Made by a program: the position numbers and the translations under genes. The notes beneath the pieces are model-generated. The model was not told where the DNA came from and made no database searches. It saw nothing but the letters and a program-made list of their open reading frames with translations. Shown here in pieces: positions 1 through 5,982 of a stretch of DNA of 7,148 nt. Each line of letters starts with the position of its first letter. The stretch's first letter is position 1. Origin of the DNA: Akkermansiaceae bacterium (GTDB lineage: Bacteria > Verrucomicrobiota > Verrucomicrobiia > Verrucomicrobiales > Akkermansiaceae); the NCBI GenBank assembly GCA_025457805.1, contig JALOTR010000414.1, positions 1-7,148 of the forward strand, read 5' to 3'.

Positions 1-143
1 CTGCCCTGCAACGCCTGCTTGCCACCTTCTTCGAGGGAAGTCCGGAAAAACTCGTGGCCTCGCTGCTTGATCCCGATGACCAGAAACTCAGCCGCGAGGA
101 AATCGACCGCATTCGCAAACTCATTGAAGACAAGGACGCTTGA
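1..143 (+). CDS. BlaI/MecI/CopY-family transcriptional repressor, C-terminal end only
   Basis: Only the last 46 residues are in the window, read from base 3 to the TGA at 141-143; the DNA-binding winged helix lies off the left edge. The visible part contains LLATFFEGSPEKLVASLLD, then a charged helix containing LSREEIDRIRKLIED. This is the usual C-terminal dimerisation helix pattern of BlaI/MecI repressors (a FxGS turn, then LVxxLL, then a helix opening with LSxEE). In this family the protein binds as a dimer to operators near its own promoter and is inactivated by proteolysis triggered by a membrane M56 peptidase. That partner is exactly what is encoded next on the same strand, which strongly supports the call. 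The overlapping frame opening at base 19 is a shadow. The regulated genes cannot be seen here. Confidence 0.8.
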   Translation, partial: ALQRLLATFFEGSPEKLVASLLDPDDQKLSREEIDRIRKLIEDKDA

Positions 144-188
144 TTGCGTCCACACCGTATCGACTTCTTCAGCCAAGCTTCCATCACG

Positions 189-1112
189 ATGCATCTCTTT
201 GTCACCAGCGTACTGTTTTCCCTCTTCGCAGGAGCCATGGTATATCTAACAGGAAGACGCGATCCTGCCCGCGATCCGCGGCTTACCGGCTGGGCTTTGA
301 TTTTGCTGGCGATCTATCCGCTTCTCGCTGCCTGCCTGCCGAAGTGGATCGGCCTTTTTCCCACATCTGCGGCAGCCGATTCCGGCGCCGGGACCTCATG
401 GATGGGACTATGCGGATGGATTTGGCTGGCAGGGTTTTTGTTAGGAGGCTGCCGGCTCGGCCTCGCGGGCATGGCGATCCGTTCCTGGAAAAAGCGCTCG
501 GTTCTTCTATCCAAAGTTCATGGAGTGGAGCTGCGCATGGTCGTGGGAGCTGCGATTCCTGGTCCGGTGGCGGTGGGTGTGTTTCATCCTCTCGTCCTCG
601 TCCCGCCCACATGGAGGATCTGGTCGGATGAAACGCGGCGCATCGTCCTCGAGCACGAACTGGCCCACCACCGGCGCAAGGATCCCTTGTTCCGTTGGAT
701 GGCGGAGTCGGCCTGCGTGGTGAATTGGTTCAATCCTTTGGTCTGGTGGTTGGCGCGGCGCTTCGTGATGCAATGCGAGTATGCCTGCGATGCCTCCGTC
801 ATCGCCAAAGGCGTGAAAAAAAGCCGCTATGTCGGCGTGCTTTGCGATCTTGCCAGTCACGACTCGCCTTCCGAATCGATGGCCGCGATGGCGCATCACT
901 CCACCCTTGAACGGCGGGTTTCCCGGCTTGCCGCGCAGCCCGATGGCTCCCCGTCGCGGGCATTTCACTGGTGGCTCGTGGCCGCCGGGCTTGCCCTGGC
1001 GGGCAGCGCCCTCGCCATGATGGGCCCGCGCCCCGGCGGCGAATCGCAGGTCCCCGCCGAGGAAGTCCAAGCCCGCTGGGCCGCGAATCCTTTCCCGGGC
1101 GAGGCGGATTGA
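189..1112 (+). CDS. BlaR1-like M56-family membrane zinc metallopeptidase, short form without a sensor domain
   Basis: The predicted product has 307 residues. HELAH at residues 156-160 is the HExxH zinc motif, and the downstream CEYACD at 196-201 carries the Glu expected as third ligand, followed by the CD pair typical of M56 peptidases. Hydrophobic segments at about 2-20, 33-51, 71-95 and 261-278 give the usual four membrane spans, with the protease domain between the third and fourth. In the family, such proteins sense an outside signal and cause cleavage of the partner BlaI repressor, which is encoded just upstream. After the last span only about 29 residues remain, so the penicillin-binding-like sensor of true BlaR1 is absent. 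I chose the ATG at 189 because the first membrane helix begins there. An in-frame TTG at 144, directly after the upstream stop, would add 15 polar residues. Neither start has a good Shine-Dalgarno sequence. The signal it senses is unknown. Confidence 0.85.
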   Translation: MHLFVTSVLFSLFAGAMVYLTGRRDPARDPRLTGWALILLAIYPLLAACLPKWIGLFPTSAAADSGAGTSWMGLCGWIWLAGFLLGGCRLGLAGMAIRSWKKRSVLLSKVHGVELRMVVGAAIPGPVAVGVFHPLVLVPPTWRIWSDETRRIVLEHELAHHRRKDPLFRWMAESACVVNWFNPLVWWLARRFVMQCEYACDASVIAKGVKKSRYVGVLCDLASHDSPSESMAAMAHHSTLERRVSRLAAQPDGSPSRAFHWWLVAAGLALAGSALAMMGPRPGGESQVPAEEVQARWAANPFPGEAD

Positions 1113-1150
1113 GCGGATGCACCTTTCTGCAAAGCCGGGCTGGACGCCTT

Positions 1151-1175
1151 GCGGGGATTCCGCCTTACTCCCCGC
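1151..1175 (+). terminator. GC-rich inverted repeat after the M56 gene, possible terminator
   Basis: GCGGGGA at 1151-1157 is the exact reverse complement of TCCCCGC at 1169-1175, giving a 7-bp stem with an 11-base loop, about 40 bases after the M56 stop codon and 30 bases before the tRNA. There is no run of T after it, so it is not a canonical intrinsic terminator. It could end or attenuate transcription of the regulator pair, or be chance in GC-rich DNA. Confidence 0.25.
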
Positions 1176-1199
1176 GTCCGGAGCGCATCCCGCGTCCGG
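1171..1199. repeat. 11-bp direct repeat just upstream of the tRNA
   Basis: CCCGCGTCCGG occurs exactly at 1171-1181 and again at 1189-1199, an 18-base period, ending 6 bases before the first base of the tRNA. The first copy overlaps the right arm of the inverted repeat at 1151-1175. The spacing and position suggest a protein-binding or processing site for the tRNA transcript, or simple local duplication; no function can be assigned. Confidence 0.4.
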
Positions 1200-1205
1200 C
1201 CGGAA

Positions 1206-1290
1206 GCCGTCGTGGCGGAATGGTAGACGCCACGGACTTAAAATCCGTTGTTGGGCAACCAGCGTGGGGGTTCGAGTCCCCCCGGCGGCA
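1206..1290 (+). tRNA. tRNA-Leu (anticodon UAA)
   Basis: A full 85-base class II tRNA folds by hand. The acceptor 5' strand GCCGTCG (1206-1212) pairs with CGGCGGC (1283-1289), with one U-G pair, and A1290 is the discriminator. The D stem is GCG/CGC at 1215-1217 and 1228-1230. The anticodon stem ACGGA/TCCGT encloses the loop CTTAAAA (1237-1243), giving anticodon TAA at 1239-1241. A long variable arm contains TGG-GCAA-CCA. The T arm is GGGGG-TTCGAGT-CCCCC. The long variable arm, the UAA anticodon and the A73 discriminator all fit leucine. The 3' CCA is not encoded (CTG follows), so it must be added after transcription. Confidence 0.97.
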
Positions 1291-1464
1291 CTGGATCTTA
1301 TCCAAGGTTGATGGATTGTGTGGTTTTTGGGATCGTCTGAAGTTGTGGGAAACCGCAGAAAGCGCCGCCCGACCAGAGCTTCGCCGCGTTGCGGAGAAAC
1401 AGGATTCGCATTGACGTCGTCGCCTCAAGACCCAAATTGCCAGAGCAAGTATCGCCCTAGTATC

Positions 1465-3027
1465 ATGCAATTCATCAGGCTCGTTCCGCTTTTGGGAGTT
1501 ATCATTTCGCCGCTATTGGCGGCAGCTGAAAAGCCCAACATCGTGCTGTTGTTCGCCGACGATCTCGGGCGCTACGCTTCCGCATACGCCAATCCGGCAC
1601 AGCCTTCCCCGAACGATATCATCCGCACGCCGGTGTTCGACCGCATCGCGGCGGAGGGGGCGCGATTTGATCATGCGTTTGTTTCCGTCCCGTCCTGCAC
1701 GCCCTCGCGCGGGGCGCTTTACACGGGCCGTCACTTTTTCCGCAACGGTTCGTTTTCCCAGCTTCACAGCCGGTGGGTGAAAGGCATGCCGGATCCATCC
1801 GATGCGATCGTGGGGATGCCGGTGGCGTTGCAGCGCGCTGGATATCACATCGGTTGGAGCCACAAGTCGCACATTCCGGAAAGGCTTCTGGGCGGCAAAC
1901 AACGCCATTACGCCCCGGCCGGTGCCCGCATCAACAGCTTCTCGGAGCAGGTCACGAAGAACCCCAAGGCGCGTGAGCAGATCTTCGGCGAGGTGCGGAA
2001 AAACTTCCAAGCCTTCCTTGCCGACCGCAAGGACTCCCAGCCGTTTTTCTACTCCTTCAATCCCACCAACACCCACCGCACGTGGGTGCGGGGATCGGGC
2101 AAGGCTCTGTGGGGGCTGGCCCCGGAAGCTCTCAAAGGAAAACTCCCGCCCTTCCTGCCTGATAACGAGGTGGTGCGGGAGGACGTGGCCGATTATTTGG
2201 GTGAAGCGATGGCCTTCGACGCTGCCTGCGGAGTGATTCTCGATGAACTTGCGGCATTGGGCGAACTCGAAAACACGATCATCGTCATCAGCGGCGACCA
2301 CGGCGCGCCTGGTTTTCCGAGGGGAAAATGCAACGTGCATGATTTCGGATCCGGGGTGTTGCTATCGATCCGCTGGCCGAAGAAGATTGAAGCTGGGCGC
2401 GTTGTGAAAGCGCCCGTTTCACTGATCGATCTGGCTCCGACCTTTCTCGCAGCTGCCGGGACGACATCGGTTGATGATCCCGACGGGCAGAACCTGCTTC
2501 CCGCGCTTGGTCCTGAAGGAGATGATAGGAAACTGCGCGGTCATGCGCTCATCGGGCGGGAAGTCCATGTTGGCGGTGCCCGTGAGGGATATATGCCCTA
2601 TCCGGTGCGTGCCCTGCGCACCGCGGAGTTTCTATATGTTAGAAATTTCAAGCCTGACCGCTGGCCCATGGGCGATCCCAAGAGTGCGGCCGGCGAAGCT
2701 GTGCCCAGCGACAAGGTTCTTGAAGACACCCGCTCCACCTTTGCGGATATGGATGCATCGCCTACCAAAACCTGGTTGATCAAAAACCGTTTCAACGATG
2801 GCCTTGAAAGCATATTGCGAGATGCCTGGGAAAAGCGTCCGGAAGAGGAGCTCTACATTCTCAAGCATGATCCGCATCAAATCCGCAACGTCGCGGGCGA
2901 CTCTGCGCATGCGGCCACACTCGAAAAACTCCGCGGCCAGCTCATGGCCGAACTGAAAGCGAAGAAGGATCCCCGGCTAACAGATGACTTTGACCGTCCG
3001 CCCTATCTCGACACGAGTCGCGAGTAG
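1465..3027 (+). CDS. Secreted S1-family sulfatase, heparan N-sulfatase (SGSH)-like
   Basis: The 520-residue predicted product begins with a Sec signal peptide (hydrophobic 4-20, likely cut near LAAAEKPN at about 18-25). The sulfatase fold then starts with NIVLLFADDLG (25-35), whose Asp32-Asp33 bind calcium. C78-T-P-S-R82 is the formylglycine signature, so activation needs a formylglycine-generating enzyme encoded elsewhere. The metal-binding GDHG (Asp278, His279) is followed by FPRGKCNVHDFG at 284-295, a pattern typical of SGSH-like sulfatases, as is NPTNTHRTW at 199-207. The C-terminal subdomain is intact and ends with KKDPRLTDDFDRPPYLD. It should remove sulfate groups from a glycan outside the cytoplasm; sulfate ester or N-sulfate cannot be decided from sequence alone. 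I preferred the ATG at 1465 over a GTG at 1318 because the signal peptide starts there and the extension looks non-coding. There is no clear Shine-Dalgarno sequence. The gene converges on the - strand cluster and may be controlled separately. Confidence 0.9.
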   Translation: MQFIRLVPLLGVIISPLLAAAEKPNIVLLFADDLGRYASAYANPAQPSPNDIIRTPVFDRIAAEGARFDHAFVSVPSCTPSRGALYTGRHFFRNGSFSQLHSRWVKGMPDPSDAIVGMPVALQRAGYHIGWSHKSHIPERLLGGKQRHYAPAGARINSFSEQVTKNPKAREQIFGEVRKNFQAFLADRKDSQPFFYSFNPTNTHRTWVRGSGKALWGLAPEALKGKLPPFLPDNEVVREDVADYLGEAMAFDAACGVILDELAALGELENTIIVISGDHGAPGFPRGKCNVHDFGSGVLLSIRWPKKIEAGRVVKAPVSLIDLAPTFLAAAGTTSVDDPDGQNLLPALGPEGDDRKLRGHALIGREVHVGGAREGYMPYPVRALRTAEFLYVRNFKPDRWPMGDPKSAAGEAVPSDKVLEDTRSTFADMDASPTKTWLIKNRFNDGLESILRDAWEKRPEEELYILKHDPHQIRNVAGDSAHAATLEKLRGQLMAELKAKKDPRLTDDFDRPPYLDTSRE

Positions 3028-3051
3028 TCGCGGGAAAGTCGGATAATCCGG

Positions 3052-4569
3052 TCAGTTGCCTGCGGGCATGCGCGCTCCGAGCTGGTGGATGAAATCGGTC
3101 AGTTGGGTGACACCAGTTCTGCGAGTTGGCGTTTCATTTCCTCCAACTTCTCCGGGTGGTCCTTGGCGATGTTGGTGGTTTCGCCCGGGTCCTTGGCGAG
3201 ATGATAGAGCGAGTATCCGGCGGGGTTCTTCGCCTTTTTCTTTGCGGCGCTTTGTTTGATGAGTTTCCAATCCCTGGATGAGATGGGGACGGCCTTTCGC
3301 GTTTTTCTCTCCTAACAAGGCGGACATCACATCGAAGCTGTCGGGGAAGGCGTCGGCGGCCACGGTGGCTCCGGTGAGTTTTGCGAAACTGTTGGCAAGG
3401 TCAATGGTGCAGACGATCTCGTCAGAGACTCCCGGCTGAATCCGTCCTTTCCAGTTCGTGATGAAGGGGGTGCGGGTCCCGCCTTCCTGAACGCTGTATT
3501 TGCCTCCGCTGAATGGGCCTGCGGGTTTGTGTGAGCCGAGTTTTTCAACTGCGTCATCCTTGTAGCCGTCGTCCAAAACCGGTCCGTTGTCCGAACAGAT
3601 GACGACCATGGTTTTTTCCTCCAGGCCAAGGCGGTTGAGGGTTTTCATGATTTCTCCGACGCTCCAGTCAAACTCGAGAATGGCATCTCCGCGCGGGCCC
3701 ATGCCGCTTTTGCCGATGAATCTTTCGTGTGGTGCACGAGGCACATGGAGGTCGTGCGACGCGAGGAAGAGGAAGAACGGACGGTCCTTGTTGGACTCGA
3801 TCCATTTGTTGGATGCACGTGCCCATTCGTCGGCCAGATCCTGGTCGCGGAAGCGGGCTTTCATGCCGCCGGTGTAATAGCCGATCCGGCTGATGCCGTT
3901 GTGGATGGTTCCGTTGTGGCCGTGGGACCAGTCCATGGTGAGTTCGCCGCGAGAGTTGATTCCATCCTTGTGATCGGGCGAGGGCCGCTTGTCGCCCACC
4001 CATAGCGGGTCGGCGGGGTCGAGGTTGCGGACCCGATGATCCTCGACATAAACTTGTGGCACGCGGTCGTTGGTGGTGGGCAGGAGCAGGCAGTGGTCGA
4101 AGCCGATCTCAAGGGGGCCGGGTTTCAATTCGCCGTTCCAGTCGGGTTTCGGATCGCCAAGGCCGAGATGCCATTTTCCGATCACTGCGGTGGCATAGCC
4201 TTGGCCTTTGAGCATCGAGGCGATGGTCGTCATTCCGGGGCGGACGATGGCCGGGCCATTGGGTGGGGCGATGCCGGATCTGGGAATGCGGAATGCATAA
4301 GTTCCTGTTAGAAGCGATACGCGGGTGGGTGTGCAGGTGGATGCGGAACAATAGCCGCTGGTGAAGCGCATTCCTTCGGCAGCGAGCTTGTCAATGTTCG
4401 GTGTGTGGATGGTCTTGCTGCCGTTGCAGGAAACATCTCCGTAGCCGAGGTCGTCGGCCATGATGACGATGAGGTTGGGTTTCGCTGCTGGCCCTTCCGC
4501 CGCGATGGCGGGAAACAGGGCTGCGCAAAGAGGCAGGGCGAGGGAGACCAAAAGGACGGTGAATTTCAT
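3052..4569 (-). CDS. Secreted arylsulfatase A-like S1 sulfatase, frameshifted near the C-terminus (probable pseudogene)
   Basis: The open frame from the ATG at 4569 starts with a signal peptide (hydrophobic 4-23, likely cleavage after AIAA at about 24). It then carries NLIVIMADDLGYGD (32-45, metal ligands Asp39-Asp40), C79-T-P-T-R83 (formylglycine signature with Thr in place of the more usual Ser), GKWHLG (131-136), SHDLHVP (271-277) and SDNG (326-329, metal ligands). The catalytic core therefore looks complete up to SALLGEKNAKGRPHLI, ending at residue 431. After that the frame turns into Arg/Thr/Gln-rich text unlike any sulfatase and stops at 3052. The normal C-terminal block is present in another frame, ending at 3099 (separate entry). 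Either the gene has lost function, the product carries a wrong tail, or there is an assembly error. Family role: hydrolysis of sulfate esters on extracellular glycans. It lies 188 bases downstream of the GH-A-like gene and may be transcribed with it or from the promoter-like site at 4711-4739. Confidence 0.8.
   Translation of the reverse strand: MKFTVLLVSLALPLCAALFPAIAAEGPAAKPNLIVIMADDLGYGDVSCNGSKTIHTPNIDKLAAEGMRFTSGYCSASTCTPTRVSLLTGTYAFRIPRSGIAPPNGPAIVRPGMTTIASMLKGQGYATAVIGKWHLGLGDPKPDWNGELKPGPLEIGFDHCLLLPTTNDRVPQVYVEDHRVRNLDPADPLWVGDKRPSPDHKDGINSRGELTMDWSHGHNGTIHNGISRIGYYTGGMKARFRDQDLADEWARASNKWIESNKDRPFFLFLASHDLHVPRAPHERFIGKSGMGPRGDAILEFDWSVGEIMKTLNRLGLEEKTMVVICSDNGPVLDDGYKDDAVEKLGSHKPAGPFSGGKYSVQEGGTRTPFITNWKGRIQPGVSDEIVCTIDLANSFAKLTGATVAADAFPDSFDVMSALLGEKNAKGRPHLIQGLETHQTKRRKEKGEEPRRILALSSRQGPGRNHQHRQGPPGEVGGNETPTRRTGVTQLTDFIHQLGARMPAGN
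3099..3281 (-). pseudogene. Displaced C-terminal block of the arylsulfatase, in a different frame
   Basis: Read from about 3281 down to the TGA at 3099-3101, this frame encodes SSRDWKLIKQSA, then AGYSLYHLAKDPGETTNIA, then a charged helix ending LAELVSPN. This matches the standard end of S1 sulfatases: a strand with (R)xxDWKLI, then LYxLxxDPxExxNIA, then a final helix. It lies one frame away from the sulfatase core and has no start of its own, so it is the severed end of that gene. The linker normally lying between GRPHLI and the DWKLI strand is also too short here, by an estimated 8-12 residues. That favours a small deletion of a length not divisible by three over a single-base slip. Confidence 0.8.
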
Positions 4570-4636
4570 GATGGGAAATAGCCCGCGCGGGCATTCGGTG
4601 AGTGGGAAATCGGTTCCTGGTTGATGAAGCACTGGA

Positions 4637-4705
4637 TCATTCGTATTTGCCTGCGGCGGAGATGAGTGTGCAGAGCAGCGCAAAGAAAATGGGAAGTGGA
4701 TTCAT
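4637..4705 (-). CDS. 22-codon signal-peptide-like mini-ORF upstream of the arylsulfatase (tentative)
   Basis: The ATG at 4705 opens a frame reading MNPLPIFFALLCTLISAAGK, then Tyr-Glu, then TGA at 4637-4639. It has the shape of a secretion signal: a short N-region, a hydrophobic core of about 12 residues and small residues (SAAG) at a cleavage-like position. AGAGAG lies about 10 bases before the ATG, a partial Shine-Dalgarno match, and a promoter-like sequence lies just upstream. It could be a leader peptide, a small secreted or membrane peptide, or the remaining start of a lost exported-protein gene. The frame differs from that of the following sulfatase, which has its own signal peptide starting at 4569. 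Translation is not shown. Confidence 0.3.
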   Translation of the reverse strand: MNPLPIFFALLCTLISAAGKYE

Positions 4706-4710
4706 GAGTT

Positions 4711-4739
4711 GTTATCTCTCTGCTGAAATGATTTTCCAA
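4711..4739 (-). promoter_or_regulatory. Possible sigma70-type promoter before the mini-ORF and arylsulfatase
   Basis: On the - strand TTGGAA (4739-4734) and GATAAC (4716-4711) are separated by exactly 17 bases. Each matches four of six positions of the TTGACA/TATAAT consensus. Its position, after the stop of the GH-A-like gene and before the sulfatase, fits an internal promoter. The match is modest, housekeeping consensus motifs differ among phyla, and the predicted start would fall at or just inside the mini-ORF, leaving a leader of about 130 bases on the sulfatase message. Confidence 0.25.
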
Positions 4740-4757
4740 TGGTCCGGGTTTCGGGCA

Positions 4758-5966
4758 TCATTTGTTTCGTTGCTGGATGCGAATCCAATCGTCGTAAAGG
4801 CCGTAGGTGACAGGTGCGGATCCATCGGGTTCGGGGCGCACCCAGGAGTAAGGGAAAAGCATGTTGATGCCCCATGGAGTGGTGGCGGAAGTGACCTTTT
4901 TAGCACGGGATTTGGGTTTGCGAGGGCCGTGTGAGAAGCCGTAAGTGGCGAGGGTGACGCCGTGTTTTTCCATGAGGGCGGTGCTTTTGGTGAGGAAGAG
5001 TGGATCGAACCATTCGCGTGTGGCGAGGAATGCGTGCCATTCTTGCTGGGAGACGGGATCCGCAGAGGCTGCAGTGAGGTAGTCGGCGATGGAGTGCTTG
5101 GGATCGCGTTGATAGACCTTGCAGAAGTCTGCGGCGTTTTTTCCGATTCCGAGCTTTTCGTTGAGCTTGGCCTTGTATTTCCAGACCAGGGAGAACTCGG
5201 TGATGGCGAAGGGTTTTTCCGGGATTTGGGAGCGGACAAAGGCGAGGGATTTTTCGAACTGTTCGTAGTCCAACTGATGAAGGTGAAAGTTGACTCCAAA
5301 GATGAGCGGCGACTCGGAGAGCCATTTCATGAAGGAGCGAAGGACGGGGTTGTTTTGCATCTTTCGCTGATCCATGCGGGTGAAGCCACCGGCGTAGAGA
5401 GGGAGTGGTGAACCATCCCGGGAGATGTGTTTTTCCGCAGTGAGGTGCGCAGCGAGGCGTTGGAGAAAACGGATCATGGGCGCGGTACCATCGGGGCCGG
5501 CTTCCATGTCCTCCGGGTGGGAGTCGACGGTGAGTTCGTTGACGAGTTCGAGGCCGGAGACTTGGCCCTTGAAGGTGTTCAGGAGTTGGCTGGCAAAAGC
5601 GAAGGCGCGTTGTTCTTCGGGCGAATCGGGTTTTGGTGCGCGGCGTTCGGTGGTGTTGCCGTAGTCATTGCGGTTGTCCCACTTGATGGTGAGGAAAAGG
5701 TGATGGCCGAGATCGCCGAGTTTTTGGGTGGCGAGGATTTGTTTGTCGGATTCGAGGGATTTTTTTCCGTCGAGGAAGTGGGAGGCAGGGAAGAAGACGC
5801 GAACCCATTGGGTGTGGGTGCGCTTGAGGAGGTCGGGGGCGAGGTTTTCGGCGGATTCATTGGCGTTGGCGCCAAGGATGAGGGGTTGGCCGGCGACGAG
5901 CGGGGATGCGGCACGCAAGGGGGGTGATGCGAGTGCAAGGATCGCGAGCAGGGCCAGGAATTTCAT
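4758..5966 (-). CDS. Secreted glycoside hydrolase-like protein, probable clan GH-A (TIM barrel)
   Basis: The predicted product has 402 residues. A clear signal peptide (MKFLALLAILALAS, cleavage near LRAA at about 17-20) sends it out of the cytoplasm. GLELVNELTVD at 138-148 has the Asn143-Glu144 pair that in clan GH-A ends barrel strand 4 and supplies the acid/base. KPFAITEFSLVW at 251-262 has Glu257 after a hydrophobic strand, as expected for the strand-7 nucleophile. The roughly 113-residue spacing is normal for the clan, and GVNFHLH (224-230) could be strand 6 with active-site His. I cannot place it in a numbered GH family by eye; a GH5- or GH39-like relative is possible. A basic PRKPKSRAKK stretch (348-357) interrupts the region before the C-terminus. 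The ATG at 5966 was chosen over an upstream in-frame start at 6050 because the signal peptide begins there. It starts 16 bases after the GH36-type gene ends, so the two probably share a transcript. No Shine-Dalgarno sequence is visible. The substrate is unknown. Confidence 0.72.
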   Translation of the reverse strand: MKFLALLAILALASPPLRAASPLVAGQPLILGANANESAENLAPDLLKRTHTQWVRVFFPASHFLDGKKSLESDKQILATQKLGDLGHHLFLTIKWDNRNDYGNTTERRAPKPDSPEEQRAFAFASQLLNTFKGQVSGLELVNELTVDSHPEDMEAGPDGTAPMIRFLQRLAAHLTAEKHISRDGSPLPLYAGGFTRMDQRKMQNNPVLRSFMKWLSESPLIFGVNFHLHQLDYEQFEKSLAFVRSQIPEKPFAITEFSLVWKYKAKLNEKLGIGKNAADFCKVYQRDPKHSIADYLTAASADPVSQQEWHAFLATREWFDPLFLTKSTALMEKHGVTLATYGFSHGPRKPKSRAKKVTSATTPWGINMLFPYSWVRPEPDGSAPVTYGLYDDWIRIQQRNK

Positions 5967-5982
5967 GAAAAGGAGCGGGGGA

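Noticed and set aside
1411..1439. TTGACG as a -35 element for the first sulfatase
   Set aside because: The -35 is good, but the sequences at 16-18 bases spacing (CAAATT, AAATTG) are poor -10 matches, so a promoter cannot be supported.
1318..1464. GTG-initiated N-terminal extension of the first sulfatase
   Set aside because: The extension is Arg/Pro/Ser-rich and precedes a normal signal peptide starting at the ATG at 1465, which would then be buried internally.
1513..2340. Long open frame on the - strand inside the first sulfatase (275 codons)
   Set aside because: It is fully antisense to a gene with all sulfatase motifs; its Arg/His/Val-rich text is typical of a GC-rich shadow frame and shows no domain or start signal.
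4581..4592. Perfect 12-bp palindrome GCCCGCGCGGGC, 12 bases before the arylsulfatase start
   Set aside because: It could be an operator, but it is built only of G and C in GC-rich DNA and its symmetry does not extend outward. There is no second copy in the window to suggest a regulator.
4570..4683. 38-residue N-terminal extension of the arylsulfatase frame
   Set aside because: It lies before a clear signal peptide, and its bases also contain the mini-ORF frame; the ATG at 4569 explains the protein better.
5427..5927. Gly/Glu/Val-rich + strand open frame (166 codons) opposite the GH-A-like gene
   Set aside because: It is the complement of the secreted enzyme's coding sequence; its composition is a by-product of the other strand's codon use.
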